A stretch of DNA of 64,000 nt from Streptomyces sp. NBC_01445 (lineage in GTDB: Bacteria; Actinomycetota; Actinomycetes; Streptomycetales; Streptomycetaceae), in the NCBI RefSeq assembly GCF_035918235.1, contig NZ_CP109485.1, positions 6,569,001 through 6,633,000 on the forward strand, written 5' to 3'. Every line of letters starts with the position of its first letter. Position 1 is the first letter of the stretch. Shown piece after piece: positions 36,147 through 47,031 of the stretch. A program made the translations under genes and the position numbers. Below the pieces are notes generated by a model. That model was given only the letters and a program-made list of their open reading frames with translations. It made no database searches and was not told where the DNA came from.

Positions 36147-37340
36147 TCAGGCGCGGGCCCGCCCACGATCCCGGGCCACCTCGGCCGCGTCCTTCTTGAA
36201 CGCCCACTCCATCTTCGGCTCCATCGCGAACCGGAACATGCGCTGGACCGGGGGAGTGCACAGGACCGTGATCAGGGAGGCCGCGACGACCGTCACGAAC
36301 ACCTCGCCCAGCGGCTTGTGCAGCCAGGCGTAGTCGTCGAACCAGCCCCAGAACCGCGAGCCCTTCGCGATGAAGCCGTGCAGCAGGTAGCCGTACAGCG
36401 TCCCCGCGCCCAGCACGGTGAACCACATCTTCCGCCGCGGCACCCACGCGAAGAAGCACGCGGTGAGGACGACCGAGCAGCCGAAGAGCGCGAACGTCAT
36501 CACGGCACCGGCCCACCACGGCGCGCCCAGCTCCTGCGCGCTGTCGCGGTGGTAGAACCACGCCGACGTCATCCGCGGAGCGGCCCAGTAGGCCAGCACC
36601 AGGGCCACCGCGAAGATCGGCACGGACAAGATCCGCACCTCACGCCGGCGCACCAGCTGGAAGTGCTCGGGCTTCAGGAACAGGCCGACCACGAAGAAGG
36701 GGAGGAACTGCAGTACGCGCTGGAGGTCGAGGTCGTCGCCGATGTCGGGGGAGACGGAGGCGAGTACGGCGATGGCGACCGCGAGCGGCACCGGCCAGCG
36801 GACGATCTTCCACAGCGGGGTGGTGAGCCGCCACACGAACAGGGCGACCAGGAACCAGGTCAGATACCAGGGGTCGAGCAGGCTGAAGGGCTGCGTCGGA
36901 TCGTCGTCCGCCCAGCGCTTGAAGAAGGTGTACGCGACCTCGAAGATCACGTACGGCACCGCGACCCCGGTGATGAGCCGCCGGAGCCGGTCGGGCCGCA
37001 TGTCGAAGCTGCGGGAGAAGTAGCCGGAGATGACGATGAACGCCGGCATGTGGAACGTGTAGACGGTCATGTAGAGCGCCTCGGCGACGCGGCTGTGATC
37101 CGTCAGCGGTTCCCAGGAGTGGCCCATCGCGACCAGCACGATGGCCAGGTACTTGGCGTTGTCGAAGAACGCGTCCCGCTGTTTCGCGGGCTTGGCGGCC
37201 GGTGTGGGGGGAGCGGCTGCCGTATTCGGTGGCTGATGGGCGGGGGCCGTCTGTGCCGCAGGGAGCGGGGCTCGGGTGGGGGCAGCGCGGAACATCTGAG
37301 GCACCTTAGCGGCGCCCGCGGTATTTCGTAAAACCCTCAC
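36147..37340 (-). CDS. Membrane acyltransferase (acyltransferase-3 family) with an early TTA codon
   Basis: A 397-residue protein with about ten membrane helices. The acyltransferase-3 core begins near residue 57 ('AFFDNAKYLAIVLVAMGHSWEPL'), with the conserved 'HMPAFIVISGYFSR' after helix 2. The N-terminal 55 residues are Ala/Pro-rich and probably disordered. Such enzymes O-acylate cell-surface or exported carbohydrates. The start is GTG 37340, strongly supported by TAAGGAGGA six bases upstream. The later ATG 37295 lacks a good site. With this start, codon 4 is TTA, so translation should depend on the bldA tRNA and be delayed to development. A small gene may precede it (37353-37553). Confidence 0.85.
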   Translation of the reverse strand: MRVLRNTAGAAKVPQMFRAAPTRAPLPAAQTAPAHQPPNTAAAPPTPAAKPAKQRDAFFDNAKYLAIVLVAMGHSWEPLTDHSRVAEALYMTVYTFHMPAFIVISGYFSRSFDMRPDRLRRLITGVAVPYVIFEVAYTFFKRWADDDPTQPFSLLDPWYLTWFLVALFVWRLTTPLWKIVRWPVPLAVAIAVLASVSPDIGDDLDLQRVLQFLPFFVVGLFLKPEHFQLVRRREVRILSVPIFAVALVLAYWAAPRMTSAWFYHRDSAQELGAPWWAGAVMTFALFGCSVVLTACFFAWVPRRKMWFTVLGAGTLYGYLLHGFIAKGSRFWGWFDDYAWLHKPLGEVFVTVVAASLITVLCTPPVQRMFRFAMEPKMEWAFKKDAAEVARDRGRARA

Positions 37341-37830
37341 GTCAAATCCTCCTTACCGCGCGCATACCCCGGATTCGGAGAAGTCGGCATAGCGATGGCG
37401 AAGTTTTCGCAGGTCTTCCTGCGGGACTTCGGGAGGCATCCAGATGAGTCCGTTATGACCACTCTCATCCTGATTAAATAGCGCATATCGGCCGCACTCG
37501 ACCACCTCGGATGTGGTCCCCGCGACAATTCGAATTAACGACGAACAGCACATGCGTGACCCGGCGTGCCCACGATGTGGACGTGCTGTGTGTGCATGGA
37601 AACGATCAGGCCGAATTACCGGCCACGGGGACCCGCGAAATTGCCCGGGGAACACGCGCTGATCATGTGCCCCAAGGGCGCGGGGCCGCCGCGCCGCCGC
37701 GGGGGAGTGGCCGACGATGCGTCACCCGCCGCATACGGAGGCCGTGTTGGTGGCACGATGGTTCTGGCGGGGGTGTGCGGGGTCGTACCCCCCGGGCCGG
37801 GAGAGCGGACCGACCTAGGGTGTGATCAGT
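37341..37830. other. Low-GC intergenic stretch
   Basis: Roughly 490 bases with unusually high AT content between the acyltransferase and a tiny membrane protein. It holds the possible small gene at 37353-37553, and a plus-strand frame from 37566 that I judge to be a shadow. No clear promoter or hairpin was identified. Confidence 0.6.
37353..37553 (-). CDS. Possible small gene in an operon with the acyltransferase
   Basis: A 66-residue frame from ATG 37553 to the TAA that forms part of the acyltransferase Shine-Dalgarno. It includes 'EVVECGRYALFNQDESGHNG' and 'MPPEVPQEDLRKLRHRYADF', which look like natural protein, although codon GC is lower than usual and it contains a TTA codon. The Shine-Dalgarno is weak. 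I do not recognise a family. The translational-coupling geometry (stop in the next gene's ribosome site) is the best support. Confidence 0.35.
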   Translation of the reverse strand: MCCSSLIRIVAGTTSEVVECGRYALFNQDESGHNGLIWMPPEVPQEDLRKLRHRYADFSESGVCAR

Positions 37831-38025
37831 GTGGCCATTTCGCTGTCAGTGGTACTGCTGTTGGCGATCATTCTCGTGGTGCTGATCCGGGGAGGGTCGA
37901 TCAAGGCCGGACCTGCCGTGGTGGCGGTCCTGTTCGGGTTCTTCCTGGCCTCGACCGGAATGGCCGACGACATCCAGAGGTTCCTGAACTCGATAGCGGA
38001 CACGATCAACTCGATCCAGTTCTGA
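37831..38025 (+). CDS. Small two-helix membrane protein
   Basis: A 64-residue protein with two hydrophobic helices ('ISLSVVLLLAIILVVLI' and 'AGPAVVAVLFGFFLASTGM') and an amphipathic tail ('ADDIQRFLNSIADTINSIQF'). GTG 37831 is preferred, having AGGG 11 bases upstream; GTG 37822 is too close. This kind of protein is conserved in Streptomyces at this locus, from memory. Function is unknown. A terminator follows. Confidence 0.75.
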   Translation: MAISLSVVLLLAIILVVLIRGGSIKAGPAVVAVLFGFFLASTGMADDIQRFLNSIADTINSIQF

Positions 38026-38056
38026 CCGCTCGGGAGTCTGTCCGGCCCAGGACGTG

Positions 38057-38095
38057 AAAAACCCCGGGCCCGGTTCATGAGAACCGGGCCCGGGG
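38057..38095 (-). terminator. Terminator of tRNA-Gly (and of the small membrane gene)
   Basis: A perfect 14-bp stem (38062-38075 with 38082-38095), loop CATGAG, preceded by AAAAA at 38057-38061, which is a T-tract on the minus strand. It lies directly after the tRNA-Gly gene. Confidence 0.8.
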
Positions 38096-38102
38096 CCACA
38101 AG

Positions 38103-38173
38103 AGCGGGCGACGGGAATCGAACCCGCGTAGCTAGTTTGGAAGACTAGGGCTCTACCATTGAGCTACGCCCGC
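38103..38173 (-). tRNA. tRNA-Gly (anticodon TCC)
   Basis: A 71-base cloverleaf on the minus strand. The acceptor GCGGGCG pairs with CGCCCGC, the anticodon stem CTAGT/ACTAG encloses CTTCCAA with anticodon TCC, and the T-loop is GTTCGATTC. The 3' CCA is not encoded. It reads GGA and GGG codons. Confidence 0.95.
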
Positions 38174-38314
38174 ACACTTCGCGCCGCAGGTCGGTGACCG
38201 CGGCAACGGGAAGCATCGTAGCGGGTCCCGGACCCTCGCCGCACACCGCATTCACACCGCTCGTAATGCGGGAGCCGCACCGGCCGCGTGCATGTACCCT
38301 ACGTGTCGCACCGA

Positions 38315-38391
38315 CGGGGTGTGGCGCAGCTTGGTAGCGCGTCCGCTTTGGGAGCGGAAGGCCGTGGGTTCAAATCCCGCCACCCCGACCA
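38315..38391 (+). tRNA. tRNA-Pro (anticodon TGG), CCA encoded
   Basis: A cloverleaf of 74 bases plus encoded CCA. The acceptor CGGGGTG pairs with CACCCCG, the anticodon stem TCCGC/GCGGA encloses TTTGGGA with anticodon TGG, and the T-loop is GTTCAAATC. It reads CCA and CCG codons. It is divergent from tRNA-Gly. Confidence 0.95.
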
Positions 38392-38441
38392 GCGTCGCAA
38401 CAGCAGCGTCTCAAGCGGTTGAACGCCTCCTCAAGATCGCG

Positions 38442-38478
38442 TTGTGGGACGGCTCCGGCTTGCCGTTACTATGCAAGC
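38442..38478 (+). promoter_or_regulatory. tig: Candidate tig promoter with overlapping dyad
   Basis: TTGTGG (38442-38447) and TACTAT (38467-38472) fit a vegetative promoter with a long 19-base spacer. A GCTTGC-N9-GCAAGC dyad (38458-38478) overlaps the -10, which could be an operator. Function is inferred from position only. Confidence 0.4.
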
Positions 38479-38542
38479 TGCGTGCCCGTGTGTCTCTTAA
38501 CCGGGCAGGAACCCAGAAGTCAGCCCCCAAGGAGACCGAACC

Positions 38543-39931
38543 GTGAAGAGCGCCGTGGAGACCCTGAACCCGACCCGGGTTCGGCTCAGCATCGAGGTGC
38601 CCTTCGAGGAGCTCAAGGACAGCCTCGACGCGGCGTACAAGAAGATCAACCAGCAGGTCACGGTGAAGGGCTTCCGCAAGGGCAAGATCCCTGCCCGCGT
38701 CATCGACCAGCGGTTCGGCCGCGGAGCGGTGCTTGAGGAGGCCGTCAACGACGCGCTTCCGAAGTTCTACACCGAAGCGGTCAACGAGGCCGAGCTCAAC
38801 GTGCTGGGCCAGCCCGAGGTCGACATCACGGAGCTGAAGGACGGCGAGACGCTGAACTTCACCGCCGAGGTCGACATCCGTCCCGAGATCGTGATTCCGG
38901 ACTACTCCGGCATCGAGGTCGAGGTCGACGCCATCGAGGTCAGCGACGAGGACGTCGACAAGTCGGTGGAGCAGCTCCGTGAGCGCTTCGCCTCCACCTC
39001 CCCGGTCGAGCGGGCCGCCGAGGACGGCGACGTCGTCACGATCGACCTCGAGGCCAAGGTCGACGGCGAGGTGCTCGAGGACGGCGTCGCGTCCGGCGTC
39101 TCGTACACGATCGGCTCCGGCGAGCTCCTCGAGGGCATCGACGAGGCCGTGAAGGGCCTGGAGGCCGGTGGCGAGGCCACCTTCACCTCCGAGCTCAAGG
39201 GCGGCTCCGCCGAGGGCAAGGAGGCCGAGGTCACCGTCAAGGTCACCCAGGTCGCCGCTCGTGAACTGCCGTCCCTGGACGACGAGTTCGCGCAGCTCTC
39301 CTCCGAGTTCGACACCCTCGACGAGCTGAAGGCCGACAGCCGCAAGCGCCTCGAGAACATGAAGCAGTACGACCAGGCCACGCAGGCCCAGGAGCGTGTC
39401 CTGGAGAAGCTGCTCGAGCTGGTCGAGGTCCCCGTTCCCGAGAAGCTGCTCGAGGACGAGGTCAAGACCCGCAAGCACAACCTCGAGCACCACCAGCTCG
39501 GCCAGATGGGCCTCGACCTCGAGAAGTACCTCGAGATCCAGGGCAAGACGGTCGAGGAGTTCGACGCCGAGACCGCCGAGCAGGCCGTCAAGGGCATCAA
39601 GACGCAGTTCGTCCTCGACGAGCTCGTCAACAAGGAGAAGCTGAACGTCAACCAGGAGGAGCTCACCGAGCACCTCATGCGGCGCGCGCAGTCCTCCGGC
39701 ATGTCCCCCGACCAGTTCGCCCAGGCCGTCGTCGAAGGCGGCCAGGTCCCGATGCTGGTCGGCGAGGTCGCCCGCGGCAAGGCCCTCGCGGTCGTCGTCG
39801 AGGCCGCCACGGTCAAGGACACGAACGGCGAGATCGTCGACCTCGAGGACGACGAGGACGAGTCGGCCGCCGCCGGCGAGACCGTCGAGGCGGACGGCTC
39901 CGCCGACGCCGAGGAGAAGAACGAGGCCTGA
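38543..39931 (+). CDS. tig: Trigger factor
   Basis: A 462-residue ribosome-associated chaperone with peptidyl-prolyl isomerase activity. Domains are the N-terminal ribosome-binding domain with signature '[11 protein letters not shown]' (about residues 43-53), the FKBP-like PPIase domain (about 160-245, including '[30 protein letters not shown]' pieces) and the C-terminal chaperone arms. An acidic tail ('[20 protein letters not shown]') extends beyond the usual length. GTG 38543 follows AAGGAGA. It acts on nascent chains and, as in most bacteria, sits immediately upstream of the clpP genes. Confidence 0.97.
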   Translation: MKSAVETLNPTRVRLSIEVPFEELKDSLDAAYKKINQQVTVKGFRKGKIPARVIDQRFGRGAVLEEAVNDALPKFYTEAVNEAELNVLGQPEVDITELKDGETLNFTAEVDIRPEIVIPDYSGIEVEVDAIEVSDEDVDKSVEQLRERFASTSPVERAAEDGDVVTIDLEAKVDGEVLEDGVASGVSYTIGSGELLEGIDEAVKGLEAGGEATFTSELKGGSAEGKEAEVTVKVTQVAARELPSLDDEFAQLSSEFDTLDELKADSRKRLENMKQYDQATQAQERVLEKLLELVEVPVPEKLLEDEVKTRKHNLEHHQLGQMGLDLEKYLEIQGKTVEEFDAETAEQAVKGIKTQFVLDELVNKEKLNVNQEELTEHLMRRAQSSGMSPDQFAQAVVEGGQVPMLVGEVARGKALAVVVEAATVKDTNGEIVDLEDDEDESAAAGETVEADGSADAEEKNEA

Positions 39932-40037
39932 GCCGATCCCGGCTCCGCACGCTTCACGGGCCCCCAGGACGCCGCCTCGCGGCACCCTGGGGGCCCGCCC
40001 CTTTCCCGCTTCGCTCCCGGTGCTGCCCGGCGGGGGC

Positions 40038-40071
40038 TGTCGCGCAGTTCCCCGCGCCCCTGACGGGGCGC
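40038..40071. repeat. Partial copy of the GCAGTTCCCCGCGCCCCT repeat
   Basis: One arm of the Streptomyces repeat (compare 36053) with a short GCGCCCC-TGAC-GGGGCGC hairpin. It lies downstream of tig. Confidence 0.6.
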
Positions 40072-40077
40072 AACATG

Positions 40078-40091
40078 CGCTCACAGCGAAC
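40078..40091 (-). promoter_or_regulatory. ClgR box upstream of clpP1
   Basis: The minus strand reads GTTCGC-N5-GCG, a perfect match to the Streptomyces ClgR operator consensus GTTCGC-N5-GCG. ClgR activates clpP1clpP2, and is itself a Clp substrate. The box is about 171 bases upstream of the clpP1 start. Confidence 0.65.
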
Positions 40092-40261
40092 AGTTCCCCT
40101 TGCGGGATTCACCGAAGGGACCCGCGCGTTAGGGTCCATGAATACGAGGGCAGATGAGTCCCCGCAGCCGCCGCCGAAGGGCGGTGCGCAGGTGTGGGTT
40201 TCCGGCCCTCCGGATAAGACGCGAGACGGCGCGTTGCCGTCAGAGACGAGCAGGTGGATAC

Positions 40262-40882
40262 GTGACGAATCTGATGCCTTCCGCCGCCGGTGAGCCGTCC
40301 CTCGGTGGTGGCCTCGGCGACCAGGTCTACAGCCGACTGCTCAACGACCGCATCATCTTCCTAGGCCAGCAGGTCGACGACGAGATCGCCAACAAGATCA
40401 CTGCCCAGATGCTCCTCCTGGCCGCTGCCGACCAGGCCAAGGACATCTACCTCTACATCAACAGCCCCGGCGGTTCTGTGACGGCCGGCATGGCGGTCTA
40501 CGACACCATGCAGTACATCCAGAACGACGTCGTCACCATCGGCATGGGCATGGCCGCCTCCATGGGCCAGTTCCTGCTGACGGGCGGCACCCCGGGCAAG
40601 CGCTTCGCCCTTCCGAACACGGACATCCTGATGCACCAGGGTTCCGCCGGCATCGGCGGTACGGCTTCGGACGTCAAGATCCAGGCCGAGTACCTGCTGC
40701 GTACGAAGAAGCGCATGGCGGAGATCACGGCCCGGCACTCCGGGCAGACCGTCGAGACGATCATCCGTGACGGTGACCGCGACCGCTGGTACACCGCCGA
40801 AGAGGCCAAGGCGTACGGCCTCATCGACGAGATCATCAGTGCCGCTACGGGTGTTCCGGGCGGCGGCGGCACCGGGGCCTGA
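40262..40882 (+). CDS. clpP1: ATP-dependent Clp protease proteolytic subunit 1
   Basis: A 206-residue ClpP serine protease subunit. The catalytic triad is Ser100 in 'GMAASMG', His125 in 'LMHQGSAG' and Asp in '[14 protein letters not shown]'. The '[20 protein letters not shown]' handle-forming region is typical. GTG 40262 is used, with AGGTGGA upstream; ATG 40274 is possible. It forms the heterotetradecamer with ClpP2, which is fed by ClpX. A ClgR box lies upstream. The next gene, clpP2, starts 53 bases later. Confidence 0.97.
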   Translation: MTNLMPSAAGEPSLGGGLGDQVYSRLLNDRIIFLGQQVDDEIANKITAQMLLLAAADQAKDIYLYINSPGGSVTAGMAVYDTMQYIQNDVVTIGMGMAASMGQFLLTGGTPGKRFALPNTDILMHQGSAGIGGTASDVKIQAEYLLRTKKRMAEITARHSGQTVETIIRDGDRDRWYTAEEAKAYGLIDEIISAATGVPGGGGTGA

Positions 40883-40935
40883 AACCCCGGTTACGCGGTC
40901 ATCCAAGCCCACCTCACCAGGACGGAACACCGACC

Positions 40936-41595
40936 ATGAACAACATCCCCGGCAGCGGTCTGTACACCGGCCCGCAGGTCGACAACCGCTACGTGATCCC
41001 GCGCTTCGTCGAGCGCACCTCGCAGGGCGTGCGTGAGTACGACCCGTACGCGAAGCTCTTCGAGGAGCGCGTGATCTTCCTCGGCGTGCAGATCGACGAC
41101 GCGTCCGCCAACGACGTCATGGCGCAGCTCCTGTGCCTGGAGTCGATGGACCCGGACCGTGACATCTCCATCTACATCAACAGCCCCGGCGGCTCCTTCA
41201 CGGCGCTCACGGCCATCTACGACACGATGCAGTTCGTGAAGCCGGACATCCAGACGGTCTGCATGGGCCAGGCGTCCTCCGCGGCCGCCGTGCTCCTCGC
41301 CGCCGGTACGCCGGGCAAGCGCATGGCCCTGCCGAACGCCCGCGTGCTGATCCACCAGCCCTCCGGTGGCACCGGCCGTGAGCAGCTCTCCGACCTGGAG
41401 ATCGCTGCGAACGAGATCCTCCGGATGCGTGAGCAGCTCGAGGAGATGCTGGCCAAGCACTCCACGACGCCGATCGAGAAGATCCGCGACGACATCGAGC
41501 GCGACAAGATCCTCACGGCCGAGGACGCCCTGGCGTACGGCCTGATCGACCAGATCATCTCCACCCGGAAGATGAACAGCGACGCTATCGCGTGA
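40936..41595 (+). CDS. clpP2: ATP-dependent Clp protease proteolytic subunit 2
   Basis: A 219-residue ClpP subunit. It has Ser115 in '[11 protein letters not shown]', His140 in 'LIHQPSGG' and the terminal '[15 protein letters not shown]'-type Asp region. The sequence is clearly distinct from ClpP1; actinobacteria require both for an active complex, ClpP2 providing the docking surface for ClpX. ATG 40936 is the start. It shares a promoter with clpP1 and ends at a strong hairpin before clpX. Confidence 0.97.
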   Translation: MNNIPGSGLYTGPQVDNRYVIPRFVERTSQGVREYDPYAKLFEERVIFLGVQIDDASANDVMAQLLCLESMDPDRDISIYINSPGGSFTALTAIYDTMQFVKPDIQTVCMGQASSAAAVLLAAGTPGKRMALPNARVLIHQPSGGTGREQLSDLEIAANEILRMREQLEEMLAKHSTTPIEKIRDDIERDKILTAEDALAYGLIDQIISTRKMNSDAIA

Positions 41596-41620
41596 CGTTC
41601 CGCTGTATCGTCTGCCGCTC

Positions 41621-41656
41621 CTTGGCACGGTTCACGTCAAAGTGAACCGTGCCAAG
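41621..41656. terminator. Strong hairpin between clpP2 and clpX
   Basis: A perfect 15-bp stem (CTTGGCACGGTTCAC at 41621-41635 with 41642-41656) and a GTCAAA loop. It lies 26 bases after clpP2 and separates it from clpX, allowing the two to be transcribed independently. Confidence 0.75.
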
Positions 41657-41750
41657 GGGGGCCCGAACGGGGGGCCCGGCAAGGTACCGTCGGATACAGG
41701 CACCAGGAGTCGCTTACGCGAGCGTCTCCCAGGCGAAGGGGAAGCACCTC

Positions 41751-43037
41751 GTGGCACGCATCGGTGACGGCGGCGATCTGCTCAAGTGCTCGTTCTGCGG
41801 AAAGAGCCAGAAGCAGGTCAAGAAGCTCATCGCAGGCCCCGGTGTGTACATCTGCGACGAGTGCATCGACCTCTGCAACGAGATCATCGAGGAAGAGCTC
41901 GCGGAGACGAGCGAGGTCCGCTGGGAAGAACTTCCCAAGCCTCGCGAGATCTACGAGTTCCTCGAGGGCTATGTCGTCGGCCAGGAGGCCGCGAAGAAAG
42001 CCCTCTCGGTCGCTGTGTACAACCATTACAAGCGGGTCCAGGCCGGTGAGAACGGCGGAGCCCAGGGACGCGACGACGCGATCGAGCTGTCGAAGTCCAA
42101 CATCCTGCTCCTGGGCCCCACGGGCTCGGGCAAGACCCTCCTGGCCCAGACCCTGGCCCGCATGCTGAACGTTCCGTTCGCCATCGCCGACGCGACGGCG
42201 CTCACGGAGGCCGGCTATGTGGGCGAGGACGTCGAGAACATCCTCCTGAAGCTGATCCAGGCGGCCGACTACGACGTCAAGAAGGCCGAGACCGGGATCA
42301 TCTACATCGACGAGATCGACAAGGTCGCCCGTAAGAGCGAGAACCCGTCGATCACGCGCGATGTGTCCGGTGAGGGCGTCCAGCAGGCTCTGCTCAAGAT
42401 CCTCGAAGGGACCACGGCTTCCGTCCCGCCCCAGGGCGGCCGCAAGCACCCTCATCAGGAGTTCATCCAGATCGACACGACGAACGTGCTGTTCATCGTG
42501 GGCGGCGCGTTCGCCGGCCTGGAGAAGATCATCGAGTCGCGGGCGGGTGCCAAGGGCATCGGCTTCGGCGCGACGATCCACTCCAAGCGCGAGCTGGAGG
42601 AGAAGGACCAGTTCCGGGAGGTCATGCCGGAGGACCTGGTGAAGTTCGGGATGATCCCCGAGTTCATCGGCCGTCTCCCCGTCATCACCTCGGTCCACAA
42701 CCTGGACCGCGAGGCGCTCCTCCAGATCCTCCTGGAGCCGCGCAACGCCCTGGTGAAGCAGTACCAGCGCCTCTTCGAACTCGACGGCGTGGAGCTGGAC
42801 TTCGAGCGCGAGGCCCTGGAGGCCATCGCCGACCAGGCCATCCTGCGCCGCACCGGCGCGCGCGGCCTGCGCGCGATCATGGAGGAAGTCCTCCAGTCCG
42901 TGATGTACGAGGTCCCGTCCCGCAAGGACGTGGCGCGTGTTGTCATCACGGCAGAGGCCGTTCACTCGAACGTGAACCCGACGCTGATCCCGCGCGACGC
43001 CCGCGGCTCGGGCAGCGGGGAGCAGAAGTCGGCGTAG
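41751..43037 (+). CDS. clpX: ATP-dependent Clp protease ATP-binding subunit ClpX
   Basis: A 428-residue AAA+ unfoldase. The N-terminal zinc-binding domain has Cys at 13, 16, 35 and 38 ('CSFC', 'CDEC'), used to bind substrates and adaptors. The ATPase domain has Walker A 'GPTGSGKT', Walker B 'IIYIDEIDK' and the sensor region. The IGF-type loop that docks on ClpP is present ('AKGIGFGA'). GTG 41751 gives a standard length. It acts with ClpP1P2 on regulatory proteins. Terminators flank it on both sides. Confidence 0.97.
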   Translation: MARIGDGGDLLKCSFCGKSQKQVKKLIAGPGVYICDECIDLCNEIIEEELAETSEVRWEELPKPREIYEFLEGYVVGQEAAKKALSVAVYNHYKRVQAGENGGAQGRDDAIELSKSNILLLGPTGSGKTLLAQTLARMLNVPFAIADATALTEAGYVGEDVENILLKLIQAADYDVKKAETGIIYIDEIDKVARKSENPSITRDVSGEGVQQALLKILEGTTASVPPQGGRKHPHQEFIQIDTTNVLFIVGGAFAGLEKIIESRAGAKGIGFGATIHSKRELEEKDQFREVMPEDLVKFGMIPEFIGRLPVITSVHNLDREALLQILLEPRNALVKQYQRLFELDGVELDFEREALEAIADQAILRRTGARGLRAIMEEVLQSVMYEVPSRKDVARVVITAEAVHSNVNPTLIPRDARGSGSGEQKSA

Positions 43038-43055
43038 CGCATACGTGAGACATGG

Positions 43056-43087
43056 GAAGGGCCCCGGTCGGGTGACCGGGGCCCTTC
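43056..43087 (+). terminator. clpX terminator
   Basis: A perfect 14-bp stem (GAAGGGCCCCGGTC, 43056-43069, with 43074-43087) and a GGGT loop, followed by a short T-tract. Confidence 0.85.
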
Positions 43088-43118
43088 TTTCATGCTGTGT
43101 CCTACGCGCTGTACGAGG

Positions 43119-44090
43119 TCAGGACTTGACGCGGACCTCGCCGCGGAGCTTGGTCGACGTGTCGGCCGCGCCCTGCAGATCCGCGCTCTTGCCCGTCATG
43201 GCCGTCGCCAGGTCGACCGGAATGACGATGCCGAGCGTGCTGTGGTCACCCCAGATGCAGACCGGCATCGACATCTCCTTGGGAGCGGTGGTGGTCTCGC
43301 CGCTGCTGGGCGTGTCGTTCTTGATCTTGGTCTCCTGGCACTTCATCACCGCGCCGTCGGAGTCGAAGCTCTGCGGCTCGCCGACCAGCTCACCGGTGTC
43401 GGAGTTGTCCGTCGAAGAGTTCTTCTTCATCTCGGCGAACATCCCGTCGACGACCTTCTCCGGGTCGGAGATCTCGCCGTACACGCCCATGAACTTCAGG
43501 TACTTGGCCGCGAGAGGGTTCGTCTTGGCGTCGCCGGCCTCGTAGTCCGCGCCGACGCCCTGGGCGTTCTTGACGCCGTTCTTCTCGGCGTCCTTGACGT
43601 CCTTGTCGCTCATGGTGGAGTCGTCGCCGCTCGCCGACTTCTTGTACTCCCCGAGCACCGTCGCCGGCGTCGTCAGCTTGTGGGGGCCGTCGTCCGCCAC
43701 GGACGAGCCGCCCCCGCCGAACACGAAGTACGCGCCCACGCCGATCGCCGCGACCACGGCCACCGCGCCGATGATCAGGCCCGTCTTCTTCTTGCCGCCC
43801 TGGGGCGGGCCGGGGGGCGGAGGGACCTGCCCGTAGGGGGCCTGGGGCTGCTGGCCGTAGGGGCCCGGCTGCTGGGGCTGGCTGTAGCCGCCGGGCTGGC
43901 CGTACGGCTGTTGCGGCTGGCCGTACGGGGGCTGCTGCGGCACGCCCTGCGGGGCCTGCTGCGGGTAGCCGTAGCCGGGCTGGGGCGCGGCCGGGGGCTG
44001 CTGCCCGTAGGGGCCCGGCTGCTGCTGGCCGTAAGGTCCGGGCTGCTGAGGCTGCTGCCCGCCGTACGGGCCCGGCTGGTTGTAGCTCAT
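43119..44090 (-). CDS. Gln/Pro-rich single-pass membrane protein
   Basis: A 323-residue protein. The first 100 residues are low-complexity repeats of Gln, Pro, Gly and Tyr ('QPGPYGQQ', 'PYGQPQQPYGQPGGY'). One transmembrane helix follows ('TGLIIGAVAVVAAIGVGAYFVF', about residues 103-124), then an extracytoplasmic domain of about 200 residues containing two Cys ('VMKCQETKI', 'MPVCIWGDHST'), likely a disulphide. This layout is common in Streptomyces membrane proteins of unknown role. ATG 44090 follows GGGAGGG. It is convergent with clpX and divergent from valS. Confidence 0.85.
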   Translation of the reverse strand: MSYNQPGPYGGQQPQQPGPYGQQQPGPYGQQPPAAPQPGYGYPQQAPQGVPQQPPYGQPQQPYGQPGGYSQPQQPGPYGQQPQAPYGQVPPPPGPPQGGKKKTGLIIGAVAVVAAIGVGAYFVFGGGGSSVADDGPHKLTTPATVLGEYKKSASGDDSTMSDKDVKDAEKNGVKNAQGVGADYEAGDAKTNPLAAKYLKFMGVYGEISDPEKVVDGMFAEMKKNSSTDNSDTGELVGEPQSFDSDGAVMKCQETKIKNDTPSSGETTTAPKEMSMPVCIWGDHSTLGIVIPVDLATAMTGKSADLQGAADTSTKLRGEVRVKS

Positions 44091-44275
44091 TTCTGGGGTT
44101 CCCTCCCGATGCTTATGCGTTCCGAACATCCTGGCGGAAGGCGACCGTGTGTGGGGAACCCGGGGGCGGATCGGTGCCATGTTGTTGAAAGGTTGTTCCA
44201 GACGGCCGGGACCGCCGCCACGTCGCGCGGGAATCCGGTTTCGGGGCACCCCTGCCGCGCCTCTAAACTGGGCCC

Positions 44276-46902
<2,627 letters not shown>

Positions 46903-46906
<4 letters not shown>

Positions 46907-46940
46907 CGCGTCCGACGTGCTCTGACGCGTCCGACGTGCC
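46903..46940. repeat. Two tandem copies of a 19-base unit
   Basis: CTGACGCGTCCGACGTGCT at 46903-46921 is repeated at 46922-46940 with one change. The first copy includes the valS stop codon. It appears to be a local duplication with no evident function. Confidence 0.85.
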
Positions 46941-46951
46941 TGATGTGTGGT

Positions 46952-46990
46952 GAAGGCCCCCCGGGATCCTCTTGGTTCCGGGGGGCCTTC
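46952..46990 (+). terminator. valS terminator
   Basis: A perfect 13-bp stem (GAAGGCCCCCCGG, 46952-46964, with 46978-46990) and a 13-base loop. Confidence 0.8.
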
Positions 46991-47031
46991 GTGTTTCTCC
47001 GGGTGCCTGGGGCCTTATGTACGCAGGGGCT

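Noticed and set aside
37556..38057. Plus-strand open frame with two Cys pairs at its N-terminus
   Set aside because: It overlaps the well-supported small membrane gene (37831-38025) in another frame and loses third-position GC bias; no family is recognised.
44091..44275. Possible T-box leader before valS
   Set aside because: No conserved T-box sequence or specifier hairpin is visible; the 185-base gap holds only divergent promoter sequence.
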